NCBI RefSeq assembly: GCF_000003815.2
Contig: NC_049980.1
Span: 3,594,695-3,646,858 of the forward strand
Source: Branchiostoma floridae
Taxonomy: Eukaryota > Chordata > Leptocardii > Amphioxiformes > Branchiostomatidae
Length of the DNA: 52,164 bases
Direction: 5' to 3'
In this document: positions 21,657-33,609 of the stretch, in pieces
Position numbering within the stretch: the first letter of the stretch is position 1
How the letters are laid out: every line of letters begins with the position of its first letter
The notes under the pieces: model-generated
What the model was told of the DNA's origin: nothing
Seen by the model: only the letters and a program-made list of their open reading frames with translations
Database searches by the model: none
Program-made: the position numbers and the translations under genes

Positions 21657-22115
21657 TAGGGGTGGGTACCGGTACAGAAAATTCAGGTCCATGTCCGGTT
21701 CAGGTCCAGAGGATTAGGTCCAGGTCCGGACCTGAACCTGGACCTGGACCTGATTCAGTATGTGAGAACTTTATAATGGACGGTACTCAAAATAATGGTC
21801 TATTTCGCTACACAGAAATCTGCTTTGTGGAGTATTCGACTTCCCCTGCCGTTCAAAAATCCTACAAGGCTAACTTTCTCTGTACGATTGACTGTAAAAC
21901 TTAGAAATCACTATAGACTCTACACTGTTTCGCTCTTGTTATTTTCCTCGACCGGTAAGCCCCCAAAACGTGTGAATACCTGATCATATGATCTGTTCAT
22001 TTTCCAATAGGTCCAGCACCCGGTCCACCGAATGTTTTCAGGTTCGGTTTATTTTAGACCGGTCCAATAAGAAAACCGGTTTTGTACCGGTACACCGTAC
22101 CTGTACCCACCCCTA
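21657..22115 (+). mobile_element. hAT-like MITE, 459 bp, copy 1
   Basis: Ends TAGGGGTGGGTAC...GTACCCACCCCTA. Next to the left end is a tract of GGACCTGAACCTG units; the right end has a diverged ACCGGT-rich version. Flanking octamers ACCGGAGC and ACCTGAAC agree at six of eight positions, fitting an 8-bp hAT duplication. The body (AGAAATCTGCTTTGTGGAGT...CTCTGTACGATTGACTGTAA) matches the inverted copy at 32749-33192. Confidence 0.85.
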
Positions 22116-23365
22116 ACCTGAACGTCTCATGAATCCAAATATTATTTTCGCTATTCTTCGATAATATGGGGGACCATGGACATCGGCCTGTACAAAGGAC
22201 TGTGCGTGTTGACTTGAGTAAATAAGATACACGTATTACAGACAAATTAAAGCGTCATTCATGCCACTCCCAGGTAGGAGAGCAAAGTTGAGCCACGTCA
22301 CTTCATAGTCAAAAGCATCGGTACATTTTGTTTATACATGAATAAGATGTTGTGATTAGTCTGCGCTGGTGTGTGCACAACAATGTACAGAAAAATATAA
22401 ATATATTACCGAATCACTTGTGTTTTTTTGTTTATTTCCTCCCATAGCTGAGGTAAACAACAAGGGGGTCCTTTTTTAGTCCTTCTTTATCATTTTTACC
22501 AAAATAATTAAAAGTGTTACCTGTAAATATCCCACTATTTACTAATTGACACTGAATCAAATGGTGCCGAGAAAATGCTTAGTACACCATGCACATTGTA
22601 GAATACTAGTTGATCGTGATCTACAAGGAATAGCTCTTTAAGAGCTGTACATTACATGCATGGCAATACCACAGCATCGCTTTTACCCAAAAGTCGCACT
22701 GACTTTACATGGCGTTTGTAAATTAAATTCCCCTTTGAGGAATTTTTGTTGTTGTTGTTGGCACGCATAGCAAAAATTGGGTCTATACAAACATAGAGTT
22801 ATTGAATGACTTCAAAGCAATTTTACAATTTTTCCACTGATGAATAATGTATAATTTTTAGAGTCAGTTCTGAAGTTTGGTGTATACTTGTGCATTGGCA
22901 ACTAAAGGCACTTACTAGAAGTTGTCAACCATTTTTCCTATTTTATCAGTCTGCTGTCTTACTAGACGGCCTTTACATTTCCTGGTAACAGATTAATGTG
23001 AAATTAATTATGATTTGGCTATGTAAATCCGCACATAGCCACATTATACCTACTCTGGACATAGTAACTCAGGATAAAGACCACAGGAAGAGTAGCTTCA
23101 ATGTACTCCATTGTATGCTAATTCTGGATCTTAATAAAGTCAAAGTAACTCAGTACACAAAGTCTACCTTTAAATGTTTGTCCAAAGGGCTAGCAACCCC
23201 TCCATATATACCTCTGAATTCTGAATTCTTGCTACAGGAATAACAAGGAAACTTGCTGACCTACTTGGCACAAGCTGAAAAAGTCCAACAAATAACTTTT
23301 AGCCTGCGAGAATATTCTGTGCTTGTGGTAAATCTCGCCATTGCTAAAGTAGCAGCATGGTATCA
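22116..23365. other. Non-coding stretch
   Basis: AT-rich. An 81-codon ORF at 22998-23243 has no recognisable domain. This is the 3' flank of gene A; I see no clear polyadenylation signal that I would assign. Confidence 0.4.
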
Positions 23366-24339
23366 TTATAGACGGGTGGTCTCTTTCGTGGTTGTATCGA
23401 TGTCCTCATCGTTGGTTTCAACGTGTTGACGTGACTGATCATCGTTGCTCATGGAATAGCCTGGTACGTTGAGATGTGCACGGTGGGTGTCACTGGCGCT
23501 GCTATAACCGACATTGCTTATGTTTGGAACGTGCATGGCGGTGAGTGTTTGTAACGGCAAGGCATCGAGCACGTTTTTCGGCACAGGTTTCTGTTTAGGC
23601 CGTGCACCGAATTCAGAACGGCTGGGAACTTGTTGAGGATGGCCCAGACTTTCCAATTGATCAACACTGACCATAGTCGAGACTCTCATGTTCCTCACAG
23701 TTTGTAACGGCAAAGCAGCGACTGTTTTTCTCGTATCAGCCTGTTGTTCGCGTTTGCGCCGAGTGCAGAGTGAAAAGCAGCCTGGACCTTTCTTGTTCGC
23801 CAAAGGTTGTTGTTGTTGTACATGACTTAGACCATCATCACATCGGTCAACACTGACAACGATTGATGCTCTCATGTTCCTGACTGTTTGTAGCGGCAAA
23901 GCAGCTATAGTTTTCTTTGGTCCAGCCTGTTGTTTACGTTTGCGCCAATTGGCGAGTGAAAAGCGACTCAAACCTTTCATCTTTTGAGAAGAATCTTGTT
24001 GCAGACGTTGTGGAGCAGCATCTTCCTGGTCAACACTGACCGTTATTTCTGACCCAGTCTGTTGTTTGTGCCTGCACCGAGTGTCAAGTGAAGGACGGTT
24101 CGTGTCTTCTTCGTTGTATCTTGAGCAGCCCTCTTGAAGATGTTCGTCGGCGGTAGAATCGCTCTGGTCAACGCCTGCTACATTCTGAAGACGCCTGTTG
24201 GTCACTGTTGGTAAGGGCGGGCCAGTGGCCATCTTACTGAGCAAGATCTGTCGTTGTGTTCTACAACTGCTTATCCATTTGATGATAAAGAGCAGAAACA
24301 AGATGCCCAAGACACCTCCAAGTATGCCAGCTGTAAGCC
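23366..24339 (-). CDS. LRR gene A, exon 2: transmembrane helix and repeat-bearing tail
   Basis: After a TTTTCAAG acceptor the split Gly codon (phase 1) joins exon 1, giving a 616-residue protein. Residues 295-315 (TAGILGGVLGILFLLFIIKWI) form one transmembrane helix, followed by a basic cytoplasmic stretch (CRTQRQ). The 300-residue tail contains about four to five tandem units of about 60 residues. Their core is [KR]KT[IV]AALPLQTVRNMR (434-449 and 497-511), with diverged forms at 329-344 and 548-563. Between them lie basic RRKRxQQ and VSVD[RQ] blocks and Gln-rich spacers. The protein ends TTRL, a class I PDZ-ligand pattern. The tail function is unknown. Confidence 0.85.
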
Positions 24340-25609
24340 CTTGAAAAGATGACAGAAAAGTACATTCAAAAATCAAGACCATAGCACAGCTAGGCCAAAA
24401 GATACAAAAAAGGAATTTCTACTGCAGTACCAAAGTCACATATTAGGGGTCCCAAAATTGACCTTGACCTTCATCATCCCAACACCTACCTACATACCAA
24501 ATACCATGGCAATCCATTCTAAGGTTCTTTAGTTATGCTGACTACAAAAATCTGGGAACACAAACACACACAGACATACAGACAGACCAAATCTATATCT
24601 CCATTTTTCATGGAGGTGATAAGACATATATCCACACCCTATTCATTCAATTGACCGGCATCGCTACGGACACGTGCACCTGACCTATCAGAAACGTGGC
24701 TTTTACAATTTTTCTAAGTCGGTCTCTGTTAGAAGTCTTTGCCCGTGCTTACATCAAAGCGTATCTTTGTATTCCACTTCAAATGATTGAACTTGATATT
24801 TGATATTGCCCATGAATTTGATATTGCCATTCTTGACCATACCTGTATATTCTAGGCTCCAGTGCCTTTAAGTTAGTTTTTAACCAGAATAATGCGAAAT
24901 TCGGTATGGCTTTGCGTATGAAATATGCCTACATTTTAGAATGGTTTATTTTTGGATTTCTGTTATTTTCAGACAAAAAATAATAATAGTTCAAATTCAA
25001 ACGATCTGTGATTTGTTACTTGGCTGTCTTGGGTACATGCACTCAGTCCCTTATTTAAATATTTGTCATACATCATTTTAAATTATTTTTTATTCAACGT
25101 TTTGTACCCTAAATGTATACCTGGAAAGTCCAATCGAGACAAATTTAAACTCTATTATGGACAGGTGTGACTTTGCAACAGTTCATTATTAGATATCAAG
25201 CACCATTTTACTGCTCCATTTCACATGGCGGTACCACTGGGCGTACAGGATTCACTATGGTACTGGTTTGATTATGCAATGGTTCGTTTTTTTGCGTGAA
25301 CCGCTTTTTCGCTCTTCTGTTTTACATGCATATATGGTGTCTATAAACGAGGCCATTATTGCATGCTTTTTAAATAAATGGGACCGATAACAATTTTTCA
25401 TCAATCAATTGTGCAAGGAAAGGGGCATGGTGTGTTGCAAGGGAAGGGATATGGTGTGTATACTAGCATGCAAAATTTGGCATATTTCCAATATTGCCTT
25501 TCAATGTAGCATGTGCATCTTGCTGCACTGGAAAGCCTAATTGTCTAGTGTGTGACCTTACAAGAAGAAGGTACCACCATGTCAAGATATATAAATCAAA
25601 GCAACTCAC
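24340..25609 (-). other. Gene A intron with dispersed repeat
   Basis: A 1270-bp phase-1 intron bounded by GTGAGT and CAAG. It holds a dispersed repeat at about 24440-24630 (CCTACATACCAAATACCATG, CACACACAGACATACAGACA, TTTCATGGAGGTGATAA). The rest is AT-rich. Confidence 0.7.
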
Positions 25610-26486
25610 CTTTCCAAGTGGGTAGAGGTTTTGGAATGCTGACAATGGTCCTTTCCACGCTGAACGTAACAGCTGTTGACTTTTTCCCAAAGTCTTCGGT
25701 CCCTGCATAACCCAGAGACAATGTTTGTTGTGTGTTGCCTAGATAGTTATGAGACGCGCATGTTGGTAAACTAACGCTTCGCAACGATTGCCCCTTCAGT
25801 TCTTCTGGTGAGTCACATCTTAAGGCATTCTCTGCATTGTTTGCAATGAAGTAATCAGGCCGTACACGTTCGTCCAGAATGACTACAACCCCATTCGGAT
25901 GGAAATTACAGTTGGCCAACATGCACGTCCTGACTCGACGGAGAGGAGCGTTGACACAACCTTCGTCCCGGTGTTCCCACACACATCGCCGCAGACGGGC
26001 GAGCCACTGGATCTTACAGTCACAAAGGAAAGGGTTCTTATATATGCGCAGATAGAAAGGCCCTATACGTGGCCCTAGCCCGTCAAGAAACGTTTCGGGT
26101 ATCGTAGTGATACGGTTAGATTGAAGATACAGAAACGCCAGGTCTGGTGGGAAGTCGACAATGGCACTGACCTTTGATATTTCATTATCTTGCAGTTTCA
26201 ATGTCATAATTCCTGAGATATTGCTAAGAGATGGCCATGGGAATTCTTTTAAATGATTGTCGGACAAATCCAAATGACGGAGCTTCGGCATATTGGGTAT
26301 ATATTTCAACTCCTCAAAATCATTCTTCTGTAACAGGAGCCCTCCTAGGGTGCGAAATGATGTCAAGTTGTCTGGTATGGTCTTTAATTTTGGCGTTTGG
26401 CAAGCGCAGCTGCCGTATTTCCAACAATTGTTGGCTTGGACCTTTGCTAAGACGGCCAAAATAGGGATACAAATGACGACAAACAT
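25610..26486 (-). CDS. LRR gene A, exon 1: ectodomain
   Basis: It begins with a signal peptide (MFVVICIPILAVLAKVQA). An LRR-NT-like cap (C21-x5-C27-x-C29) and four LRR-type segments follow (about residues 38-135: LRHLDLSDNHLKEFP, IMTLKLQDNEISKV, LAFLYLQSNRITTIP). The LRR-CT starts NPFLCDCKIQWL (151-162). Between the CDC and the usual final CDSPEEL...LPTC (224-243) there are about 65 residues with four more Cys (168, 177, 188, 193). A Ser/Thr-rich stalk to residue 292 precedes the membrane. This exon is 877 nt, the same as in gene B. The ATG aligns with genes B and C. It is probably a type I cell-surface receptor or adhesion molecule; no ligand can be inferred. Confidence 0.92.
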
Positions 26487-27433
26487 GGCGGCTGAAGTTG
26501 TTTACGTTTACACAAAAGAGTGACCTCTCACCTTCAGGCCTGTTTTAGTCCTTATTTCAGACGTGGCCTCCGATAGTGCCGTCTATCTTCACTCACTTTC
26601 CTTTTGCATAGTTTGGTTATTGTCCCTAAATCTTGAGTCCAAGAATGACGTTAATACTCGAGCAATCTCCGTCGTAATCTGCAAAGTAGTGCCTCGTTTT
26701 CCTTGTCGCAATCTGTACCTAAAATCTATACTGCAAACGCTGTCTTCAGTGTATCTTACGTCACACATGCATTTAGCCATTATGTAGACAAACAGCCTTC
26801 ATCAATGGAAACATTGGTCTATGGCCTACCAATGGCAGTCCAGGATCTGCTAAGCCCCTCCCAATAAACCGGTTGAAAGGTCGTAACTGTTTATTGTTGA
26901 TTGTCGGAGCATGAACCTTATCACCCCCGCACATAGGTATTTTTGCTTAGCTGATTGACTGTGTTTGCCATCTTATTTCATGATATTGTTACAAACTTCA
27001 GCAGAGCCTTTCCTTTACATAAACGTTATCTGGTAGATACAATGATACAAATTAATTTTCAGCAACTCATTTCTGAATATGGGAGGATAGGGGGCGCTCC
27101 AGTCGTATCCATGTAACTCGTAATCTTGAAGTGACCTTTCTATTTTATTTGGTGACCGTTAATTAAAAAGTGTAAGTGTAATGTGGCGACTTCGATGATG
27201 CACAGCTTCGACCCATGAATTATGTAAAGTTCGAATAACTCATATCTGTATGAAAAATGTAAAGTTTCTAGTATGTCTTGTGTACTTGTGGCTAATTATC
27301 GATGTAAATGAATGTGTCCATTGCGGGTGTCCATTGATTACCTTCTGTCACCCTTCTATTAAGGTAATCACATCGTTGCTTGGAATGGTTACTTCACCTA
27401 TAAGTCGACAAGACAGTGAATCAATGGTTTGGG

Positions 27434-27435
<2 letters not shown>
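26487..27435. other. Gene A 5' flank and unannotated stretch
   Basis: Bases 26487-26570 are shared with the relic at 11990-12070, so they probably hold 5' UTR or promoter sequence. Beyond that I recognise no gene. Confidence 0.5.
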
Positions 27436-27481
<46 letters not shown>

Positions 27482-27511
27482 TGTTTTTGGGTGTGTGTGT
27501 GTGTGTGTATG
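27436..27511. repeat. (TG)n microsatellite
   Basis: Alternating TG with a few interruptions (ATGTG, TTTTTGGG). ORFs reading Cys-Val or Thr-His repeats here are artefacts. Confidence 0.95.
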
Positions 27512-27601
27512 TATTTGCGTGTCTACCTGTCTGTGCTTATATGTGTCTAAGTAATACTGTTTCTGACCGAGTAAATAAAATACTGCCATGTCTTTTTGTC
27601 T

Positions 27602-27975
27602 TAGGCCACAGCACGTAAATTTGGATGACATCCTATGCAGAATGCAAAAATAGTGAGAAAAAAAACAAGATGGGTAAAAAAACCAAGATGGCTTCATTTT
27701 TAGAATAGACAGTTAGACACCATAAACGTCGTAACAAGATTTGAAGTGAGAAAACGTTGCATCACAACTAACAAGGCGGTAATTCCTGCATCAAAGAAGT
27801 AAACTTGTGTAGTTAAAGTGACACCAGTGTGGTAATACTTGCCAAGTTGGCAACTTCAGTCATGGCTATTGGTTGCACTTTTACAACTGCCCAACAAGTT
27901 TCACTTCTCCAACTATAGTCATGGCTACCTCTCTAGTGTCACTTCTACAAGTATAATTATTAGGCTGCAACATGT
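27602..27975 (-). repeat. Dispersed repeat family R1, copy 2
   Basis: The reverse complement aligns with 5060-5419 (see copy 1), from TTAGGCCACAG at the left to CTTGTAGAAGT at the right. A related terminus in opposite orientation lies at 28058-28092 (GATGTCGTCCATAAAGTTTACTTCCTATGGCC form), so the full element may be about 490 bp with inverted ends (27601-28092). Confidence 0.7.
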
Positions 27976-29149
27976 TTGCCCACTTTGGTCTATCTGACCA
28001 TACCCGAAGAGGATATTCTTCTTTTTTTTCTCAAATCGAGTGAAATTAATGAGCGCGCTGATGTCGTCCATAAAGTTTACTTCCTATGGCCTTATTTTTG
28101 TGCACATGTTGTTTACGTGCGTTTAGTCGCGTGAAATCCTGTGGCGAAACTACAAACAGAACATTCAGTATCAGAAAAACAAAACATACCCAGTCAAATC
28201 AGTACTGCTACAAGGTTTGTGCTCAATATTCAACACGGCTTCGTGAATATTGTATGAGAATGTTGTATAACAGAAACATTGAAAATACAGAGTCGGCAGA
28301 TATGAGGAGTTCGGTGGGTGCTTCAAAGCTGAGGTAAGCCGATTGTTCTCAAGCCGTTCTAGACGTCATGGGAAAACATTGTTTTTACTGGTTTATTTCT
28401 TTTCTTTTTCTTCCGTTAGTAGGTAATCAGAGGTTAGGTTCCATGGTATCGATCTGTTAGTGCTAAATCTATATAATTCGATTTATAGCAAGCCCTATCT
28501 TTGTTAATCCCACACAATACGACCGTAGCTAATGCCAATGGTAGTCATTTTTACGACAATCTTAGCTTTCGTGTTTCTGATATTTGATCTCAATAGCAAA
28601 TGTAAGACATCGGGTTATCTCTGTACACCATTTCGCTTGCTTTTTAATCTCTTTCAAGCTACGCAATTATACTACACTATAATGCAAGACTTTCACAATA
28701 CAAAGAAAGAATAAAGCTTGACCGTGGGAGCCTTAACTTAAGACGCAAAAATCAGTGATATTTTCTTTGATTCTGTATGTGTCTTTAGAGTGTAGCTTAG
28801 TGTGGGGGATGATATTTGTCGCACGTAAATTCATGTTCAACATGATCGTAGCTTTACAGCCGCTAGGGCCCGCTTTTTGCCCTGAAGTGTCCAAATAAAT
28901 TACAACCTGCCTTTTGTACTCGTGTATTCATGTATGAGATCTTGGAGCAACTGTTTATTGGTGACCTTTTAGGTGGTCTGAAGCTGTCCATCATTTCGCA
29001 CAAAACTAGCAGCAGTTGTTGGACATAGAGCTAAAATAAATCCTGAAAATAAGTGCAGTACATTGGGGGCGGTTTAGTCAAATTAACAGTCGACGAGGAG
29101 GGCTTTTTTAAATGGCGAATATGATTTTGATGATGATGATGATGATTAT
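27976..29149. other. Non-coding stretch
   Basis: It contains the R1-like end near 28058-28092. ORF 28086-28337 has no recognised domain. A GAT microsatellite at about 29132-29148 precedes the LRR exon relic. Confidence 0.4.
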
Positions 29150-29389
29150 GTTTATTATTCTGCTGATACGTCAGAAAAGCAGTTACTCAAGCAACTGGTT
29201 ATGATATTCATCAAGAGGATCAAGCATTGCAGACAACGGCGACAAGCCTTCCTCAACAACATGGCCACCGCTCCACTTCCGTCAACATTGGAGGAAACAG
29301 CAGCGTATAGTAGAGTAGATCTAAAAAAGAAACGACAAACTGCAATGTTACGAAACATTATGTGTAGAAATGTTGGCTTCAAATGAAAT
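29150..29389 (+). pseudogene. Orphan LRR-gene exon 2 relic (ALPLQT-type tail)
   Basis: The frame reads LVMIFIKRIKHCRQRRQAFLNN followed by MATAPLPSTLEE, and stops after about 60 codons. It matches the juxtamembrane part of gene D (ILKCTSHCRKQRRQASANNMAAALALQT) and gene A (SKMATGPPLPTV). The hydrophobic helix is eroded, the tail is truncated, and there is no exon 1 upstream on this strand. A duplicated, dead exon is the simplest reading. Flanked 5' by a GAT repeat. Confidence 0.75.
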
Positions 29390-30233
29390 ATTGTAATGTA
29401 CCAAAAGCAAAAATGTAAATTGTCCATTATATATTTGTTCTAGACAACTGTATTGACTTACATAGTGTAACACAAGAGTTTGTATCTCTTACATGCATGT
29501 ACCAGTTTCGACACGCTATATAACATAACATTAGTGTCCCGCCTGTTCTTTGGTGTATATATAGTGTCATAGCGCCTGGTCCTTTACTAATGCCACCTCA
29601 TAAAACTTCGCTCAGTCGTTGCTTTTATTCGGTGGTTACAACAACGTACCAGATGTTATGACACCAAACACACCTATGGCAGGGTCATTAACCCTTGATT
29701 GTAGTTTACATCAACGTTATGTTTGGCATTGGAGGTTTTTGGTGCCTGTACCAACTTTAGTGCCATATACTAGCGCCTGAATGGCTTATGCTAGGGCCAT
29801 GAAGCTTGGTAACTTTTTAGAAAATGTTGAAAGCAAACATTTTCAGTGAACAAAGTATGTTCATCATTTTACATGTTGCCATGGCAACGGAATTCTGACA
29901 GACATATTTATTACAAAATTTTCTAATTTTGTATTAAACCTTTAAGTTTTAAGGTTTTCTTAGCAAATAACAGTTGTTCATCACATCTTAAGAAATTTAA
30001 CGTAAATTTCAGGACTCAATATTCATAATTTATGCTAATTTGATGACGTCATCGGGCAAATTCCAAGCTGGCGACCGAGATTACCTAGATGACGTCATAA
30101 TGTTGTCATATAATATGATAATGGCACAAAAGTTGTTACAATAGTTTTGGCCTACGTGTACATCATTCTATGAAAACTTCGTGATCCTACGATAAGTGGT
30201 TTAGGTGTGGGTCGCAAAAGTTTGTTTAAAAAA

Positions 30234-30436
30234 ATGCTGGGGTCAGTTTTGACCCCACTGGACCATGCATAAACTTTCTAGGATAACTTAATAAACAATG
30301 AGCCAATCTCGGTAAAAACGTATAAGAAGTTATAGGACATATATAGAAACAAACTCCTAAAAGAAAATTTGTTTTCGACAAGAAATGCCATGATGGCACA
30401 CATCGATATTCGCCTGGGGTCAGTTTTAACCCCATA
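30234..30436. repeat. Paired GGGGTCAGTTTTGACCCC hairpins
   Basis: The self-complementary motif occurs at 30237-30256 and, with one change (TTTTAACCCC), at 30415-30434. Spacing is about 178 bp. They may be the ends of a small DNA element or the same subterminal hairpin repeated. No target duplication identified. Confidence 0.5.
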
Positions 30437-30924
30437 CGGTGGTTTGAGGGTTAGGAATATTCAGTATTGGTGGCGACCGGATTTGGTCGGTCCACGGTAG
30501 GGTCTGAGAACGAGCTACCGATAGAAGATTGAACTAAAATGACCTTAGGCAGTCATAATGGAATGTTTCAGCATCATATATATATATATATACTCTTCAG
30601 TATATATATATACTTTTCAGATACTTATAGACAACTCCACTACGTGTCAATATGCTCCTTGTTTTCATGGCCAGCTATCCTTAGTTTTTACAGATGACTT
30701 TGTTATTCATATTGTACAATAAGATTTAATGTGATAGTAATCACCACACTGTTATCATTGCTACGTGACCAAATACATGTACATAATTCTTTAATTCCTT
30801 TACGGTTTGGGCTGCATTGTATACAACGCATTAACTATATATGTATATATTTACGGTTAGGACCTATCTTTAATCAGGCATATCCATACTGCAGTGTAAT
30901 TAATGTGAACCATTCAGAATTGCC

Positions 30925-30990
30925 CCGAGAAAGACTCTGAGGAAGGTGACAGACGGTAACCGAAAAGTTGATGGAATAATGGAATTGTTT
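30925..30990 (+). ncRNA. Hammerhead-like motif, probable PLE terminal relic
   Basis: CTGAGGA (30937-30943) is followed by GGTGAC...GTAACC, which can pair at five of six positions around AGACG, and then GAAA (30962-30965). These are hammerhead core blocks in the right order. The sequence after it (GGAATAATGGAATTGTTTGTC) resembles the tail seen after PLE ORFs. No PLE coding sequence remains here. Activity is doubtful. Confidence 0.4.
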
Positions 30991-31026
30991 GTCTACAAAA
31001 AACTTGTTACTAGTCATCATCGGTCG

Positions 31027-31505
31027 ACGTGATCAAATGTAGACATGTTCGCACATGTCTACACACGACGGGGTTATACCGCCCCTTACGGGGTGACATA
31101 CCCTTTCGTAGGCTAATTACAAGACGGGGATGCGCCAGGTCTCCCGTCCGGGTGAATGATGTAATTCACCATGTGGCTGATACGAGACAGAGGTTCGCCA
31201 GGCCTCCATCCGGGTGATTTGAAGTGAATCACCAACTCCCGACAGAAGGATTTGCACCAACGCACACCGCACCATCGCACGTGTGGGGGTTCTTTAACGT
31301 GCATGAGGTATGGCTCTCCCCATACACGGGACCTCCATTTAACGTCCTATCCGAGGGACGACTCATTTTTCACTTGAGTAAAGTGAGGAAAGTCGTGTAA
31401 AGTGCCTTTCCCAAGGGCACAAGACCGGCATCACGGTAGGCGGATTCGAACCGGCGACCTCTCGATCACGGGCCGAATACAATACCACTGTGCTACGCGG
31501 CCCCA
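31027..31505 (-). mobile_element. tRNA-derived SINE, long copy
   Basis: On the minus strand a tRNA-like head is clear: GCGTAGCACAGTGGTATTGT (A box) and GGTCGCCGGTTCGAATCC (B box), followed by the CCTTGGGAAAGGCACTTTAC body shared with other copies. The distal part continues to about 31060 and contains repeated GGTGA..GA.GTGAATCACC-like units. It is the best-preserved head among the copies here. Confidence 0.85.
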
Positions 31506-32748
31506 CTAGTTACTAGTATTTGGAACGTAGGGCTGCTTAAACGGCCTTCGACTTTCAAATATTCTGCACGGCGTACATTGTTTTCGTAGCCCAGTCAGAC
31601 TAATCATAATCCATAAGCAGCGATTTTTTTTTCTGCCATAAAAGGTGACAAGGCTGTCTTATTCCAAGAAAGATGAATAATTAACAACCCTAGAGCATGC
31701 AAGGCGAACGTAGTCATGATATTTTGCACAGATTTGTATCACGGAACATGCCATAGACGCCATGTATGACTGATTAAACACAGATAGCTGTTAGGCTAAG
31801 CGTTATTCTTGAATGTATTTACATCATATTTTCCTTAATATCGTTATTTTGACTTCGACAGAATATTCATACAATCCACTATTAAGAAACATACAAATTT
31901 ATTGTAATAGGTTTGTTACACAATGAGGCGGTATGCAATGCATATAAACAAACAGATAAACAAACAAACAAGAAGACAAACATAATCATACCAGCTGCAG
32001 GTGTTTAGTGTTTGTAGCATTGTTACATTTGCGCATATTCATTGATTCTGCTTTGGACTTGATACGTTGGCAGTGAGAAAAATATATTCAGATGCCCAGA
32101 CGTGTTGTAATAAAGATACGAATAAGCACAACAAATTTTGGAAAAACACTACGTACTCTATAAAGTTTGAATTCGCTTCTTTGAATTTATACTCTTTGAA
32201 AATTTGCTTCAAGATTAAATAAAGGAACAGTGTTCTAGACAAAGGTGTAGCAGAGGTGTTTACTTGCTGCATTCATTTGGTTATAGATTACTGTTCCGTG
32301 TAATGTAAGACTATCGACACAGTTTATTCGAGGGCATGATGAAACTGGAAATAACAAAAAGATCACATTCAGTATGGCTACAGAAGCAAAGAAAAACGTG
32401 AATTTCTTATAGTTGTTAACAGCAAAATTATCCCGGATACCCGACCCCGGTTCGATTTCAATAATATCTATCGTGCACGGGTCTGGCCAGATGACTTGGG
32501 AAATGCTCTCATGAAAAAGATGAGATTGATGATCATTCACACTGCAGATAGTCTGCTACATGGCACCACAGTTGGCCAGCAGGCTATTAACAGTAGCAAA
32601 TCATTGACTAGATACAGCACATCAGTTAATCGCCAACTTCCCAAAATAATACCAGAACTTAGCGAAAGTAGTGTACTTCAAGTTGTCCTATTTATTATCA
32701 AACAGAGAGTGGGTAGCAGCTAGCCCTCTATCCGAACAGGGAATGGGG
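31506..32748. other. Stretch without recognised genes
   Basis: ORFs 32235-32540 (-) and 32496-32723 (+) are moderately long. The minus one has a hydrophobic segment, but I recognise no family, splice context or homologue in the window. Confidence 0.35.
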
Positions 32749-33192
32749 TAGGAGGGGGTAACGGTACAGTGTATCGGTACCAAACCGCTTTTTCTTATTG
32801 GACAGAAAAAAAATCGATCCTGAAACACTTCGGTGGACCGGATGCTGGACCTATTGGAAAATAAACAGATTAGGCATTCACATGTTTCGGGGCTTACCGA
32901 TCGAGGAAAATAACAAGAACGAAGTAGAAAAGGGCCTATGGTCATTTCGACCAAGTTTACAGTCAATCGTACAGAGGCAGTAAGCCTTGTTGGATAATAA
33001 AACGCAAGTAGGAGCCGAAATACTCCACAAAATCGATTTCTTTGCTGTGAAATGGACCATTGTTTTGAGTATCGTCCATTCACAAATTCTCACATACTGA
33101 ATCGGGTCCAGGTTCAGGTCCAAACCTAGACCTGATCCTCTGGACCTGAACCGGACCTGGACCTAAATTTTCTGTACCGGTACCCATCCCTG
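32749..33192 (-). mobile_element. hAT-like MITE, 444 bp, copy 2
   Basis: An inverted relative of 21657-22115. Exact 8-bp direct repeats GAATGGGG flank it at 32741-32748 and 33193-33200, as for hAT insertions. The ends are TAGGAGGGGGTAACGGTAC and GTACCGGTACCCATCCCTG. The GGACCTGAACC tract lies at 33105-33165. Confidence 0.88.
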
Positions 33193-33609
33193 GAATGGGG
33201 TACATTTTCTTTAGTTACAGAGCAAGGCCTATAGCTATCTGATCTGACCAGATTGTTTATCAGGGTCTAACACAGGGGGCCTGTTGTAGAATTTCCTTGG
33301 GGCTGTGTTGGCCCTATAGCCCTTTCGAGGAGTTAGATTGTATAGGCCCTGGAAACAGTCTTGCACCGATCAAGCGATCGATGACCCAAAGAGTAAGAAA
33401 TGAAATTTTCTAAGCTTTCAGTCGTGCTACCGAGTCCTTTGTAGCCCGACAAATTCCAAGAAAAAAGTCAGTATTAGACGGCGAATACAACTGGGCGTGG
33501 CTTCAATTTTGTCGGATTAGGTCTAGCCTAGGATACGCTCGAAAGAGTCTTACTGATACTAGCAGACCGGCGGAAGACGAGTAAGTGTTCTTCATGTTAT
33601 TTTCTAGCC
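33193..33609. other. Non-coding stretch
   Basis: No gene or repeat that I can name. Confidence 0.35.

Larger units (their letters stand above)
29390..31026. other. Non-coding stretch with repeat relics
   Basis: It holds a CTGGGGTCAGTTTTGACCCC pair (30236-30435), TGATGACGTCA motifs near 30041 and 30090, and a hammerhead-like PLE end at 30925-30975. No gene seen. Confidence 0.45.

Noticed and set aside
27250-27697. ORFs with Cys-Val or Thr-His repeats
   Set aside because: Products of the TG microsatellite and repeat R1, not genes.
32235-32540. 101-codon minus ORF with a hydrophobic segment
   Set aside because: Considered as a membrane-protein exon, but no family match, no paired exon and ambiguous splice sites. 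Left unassigned.
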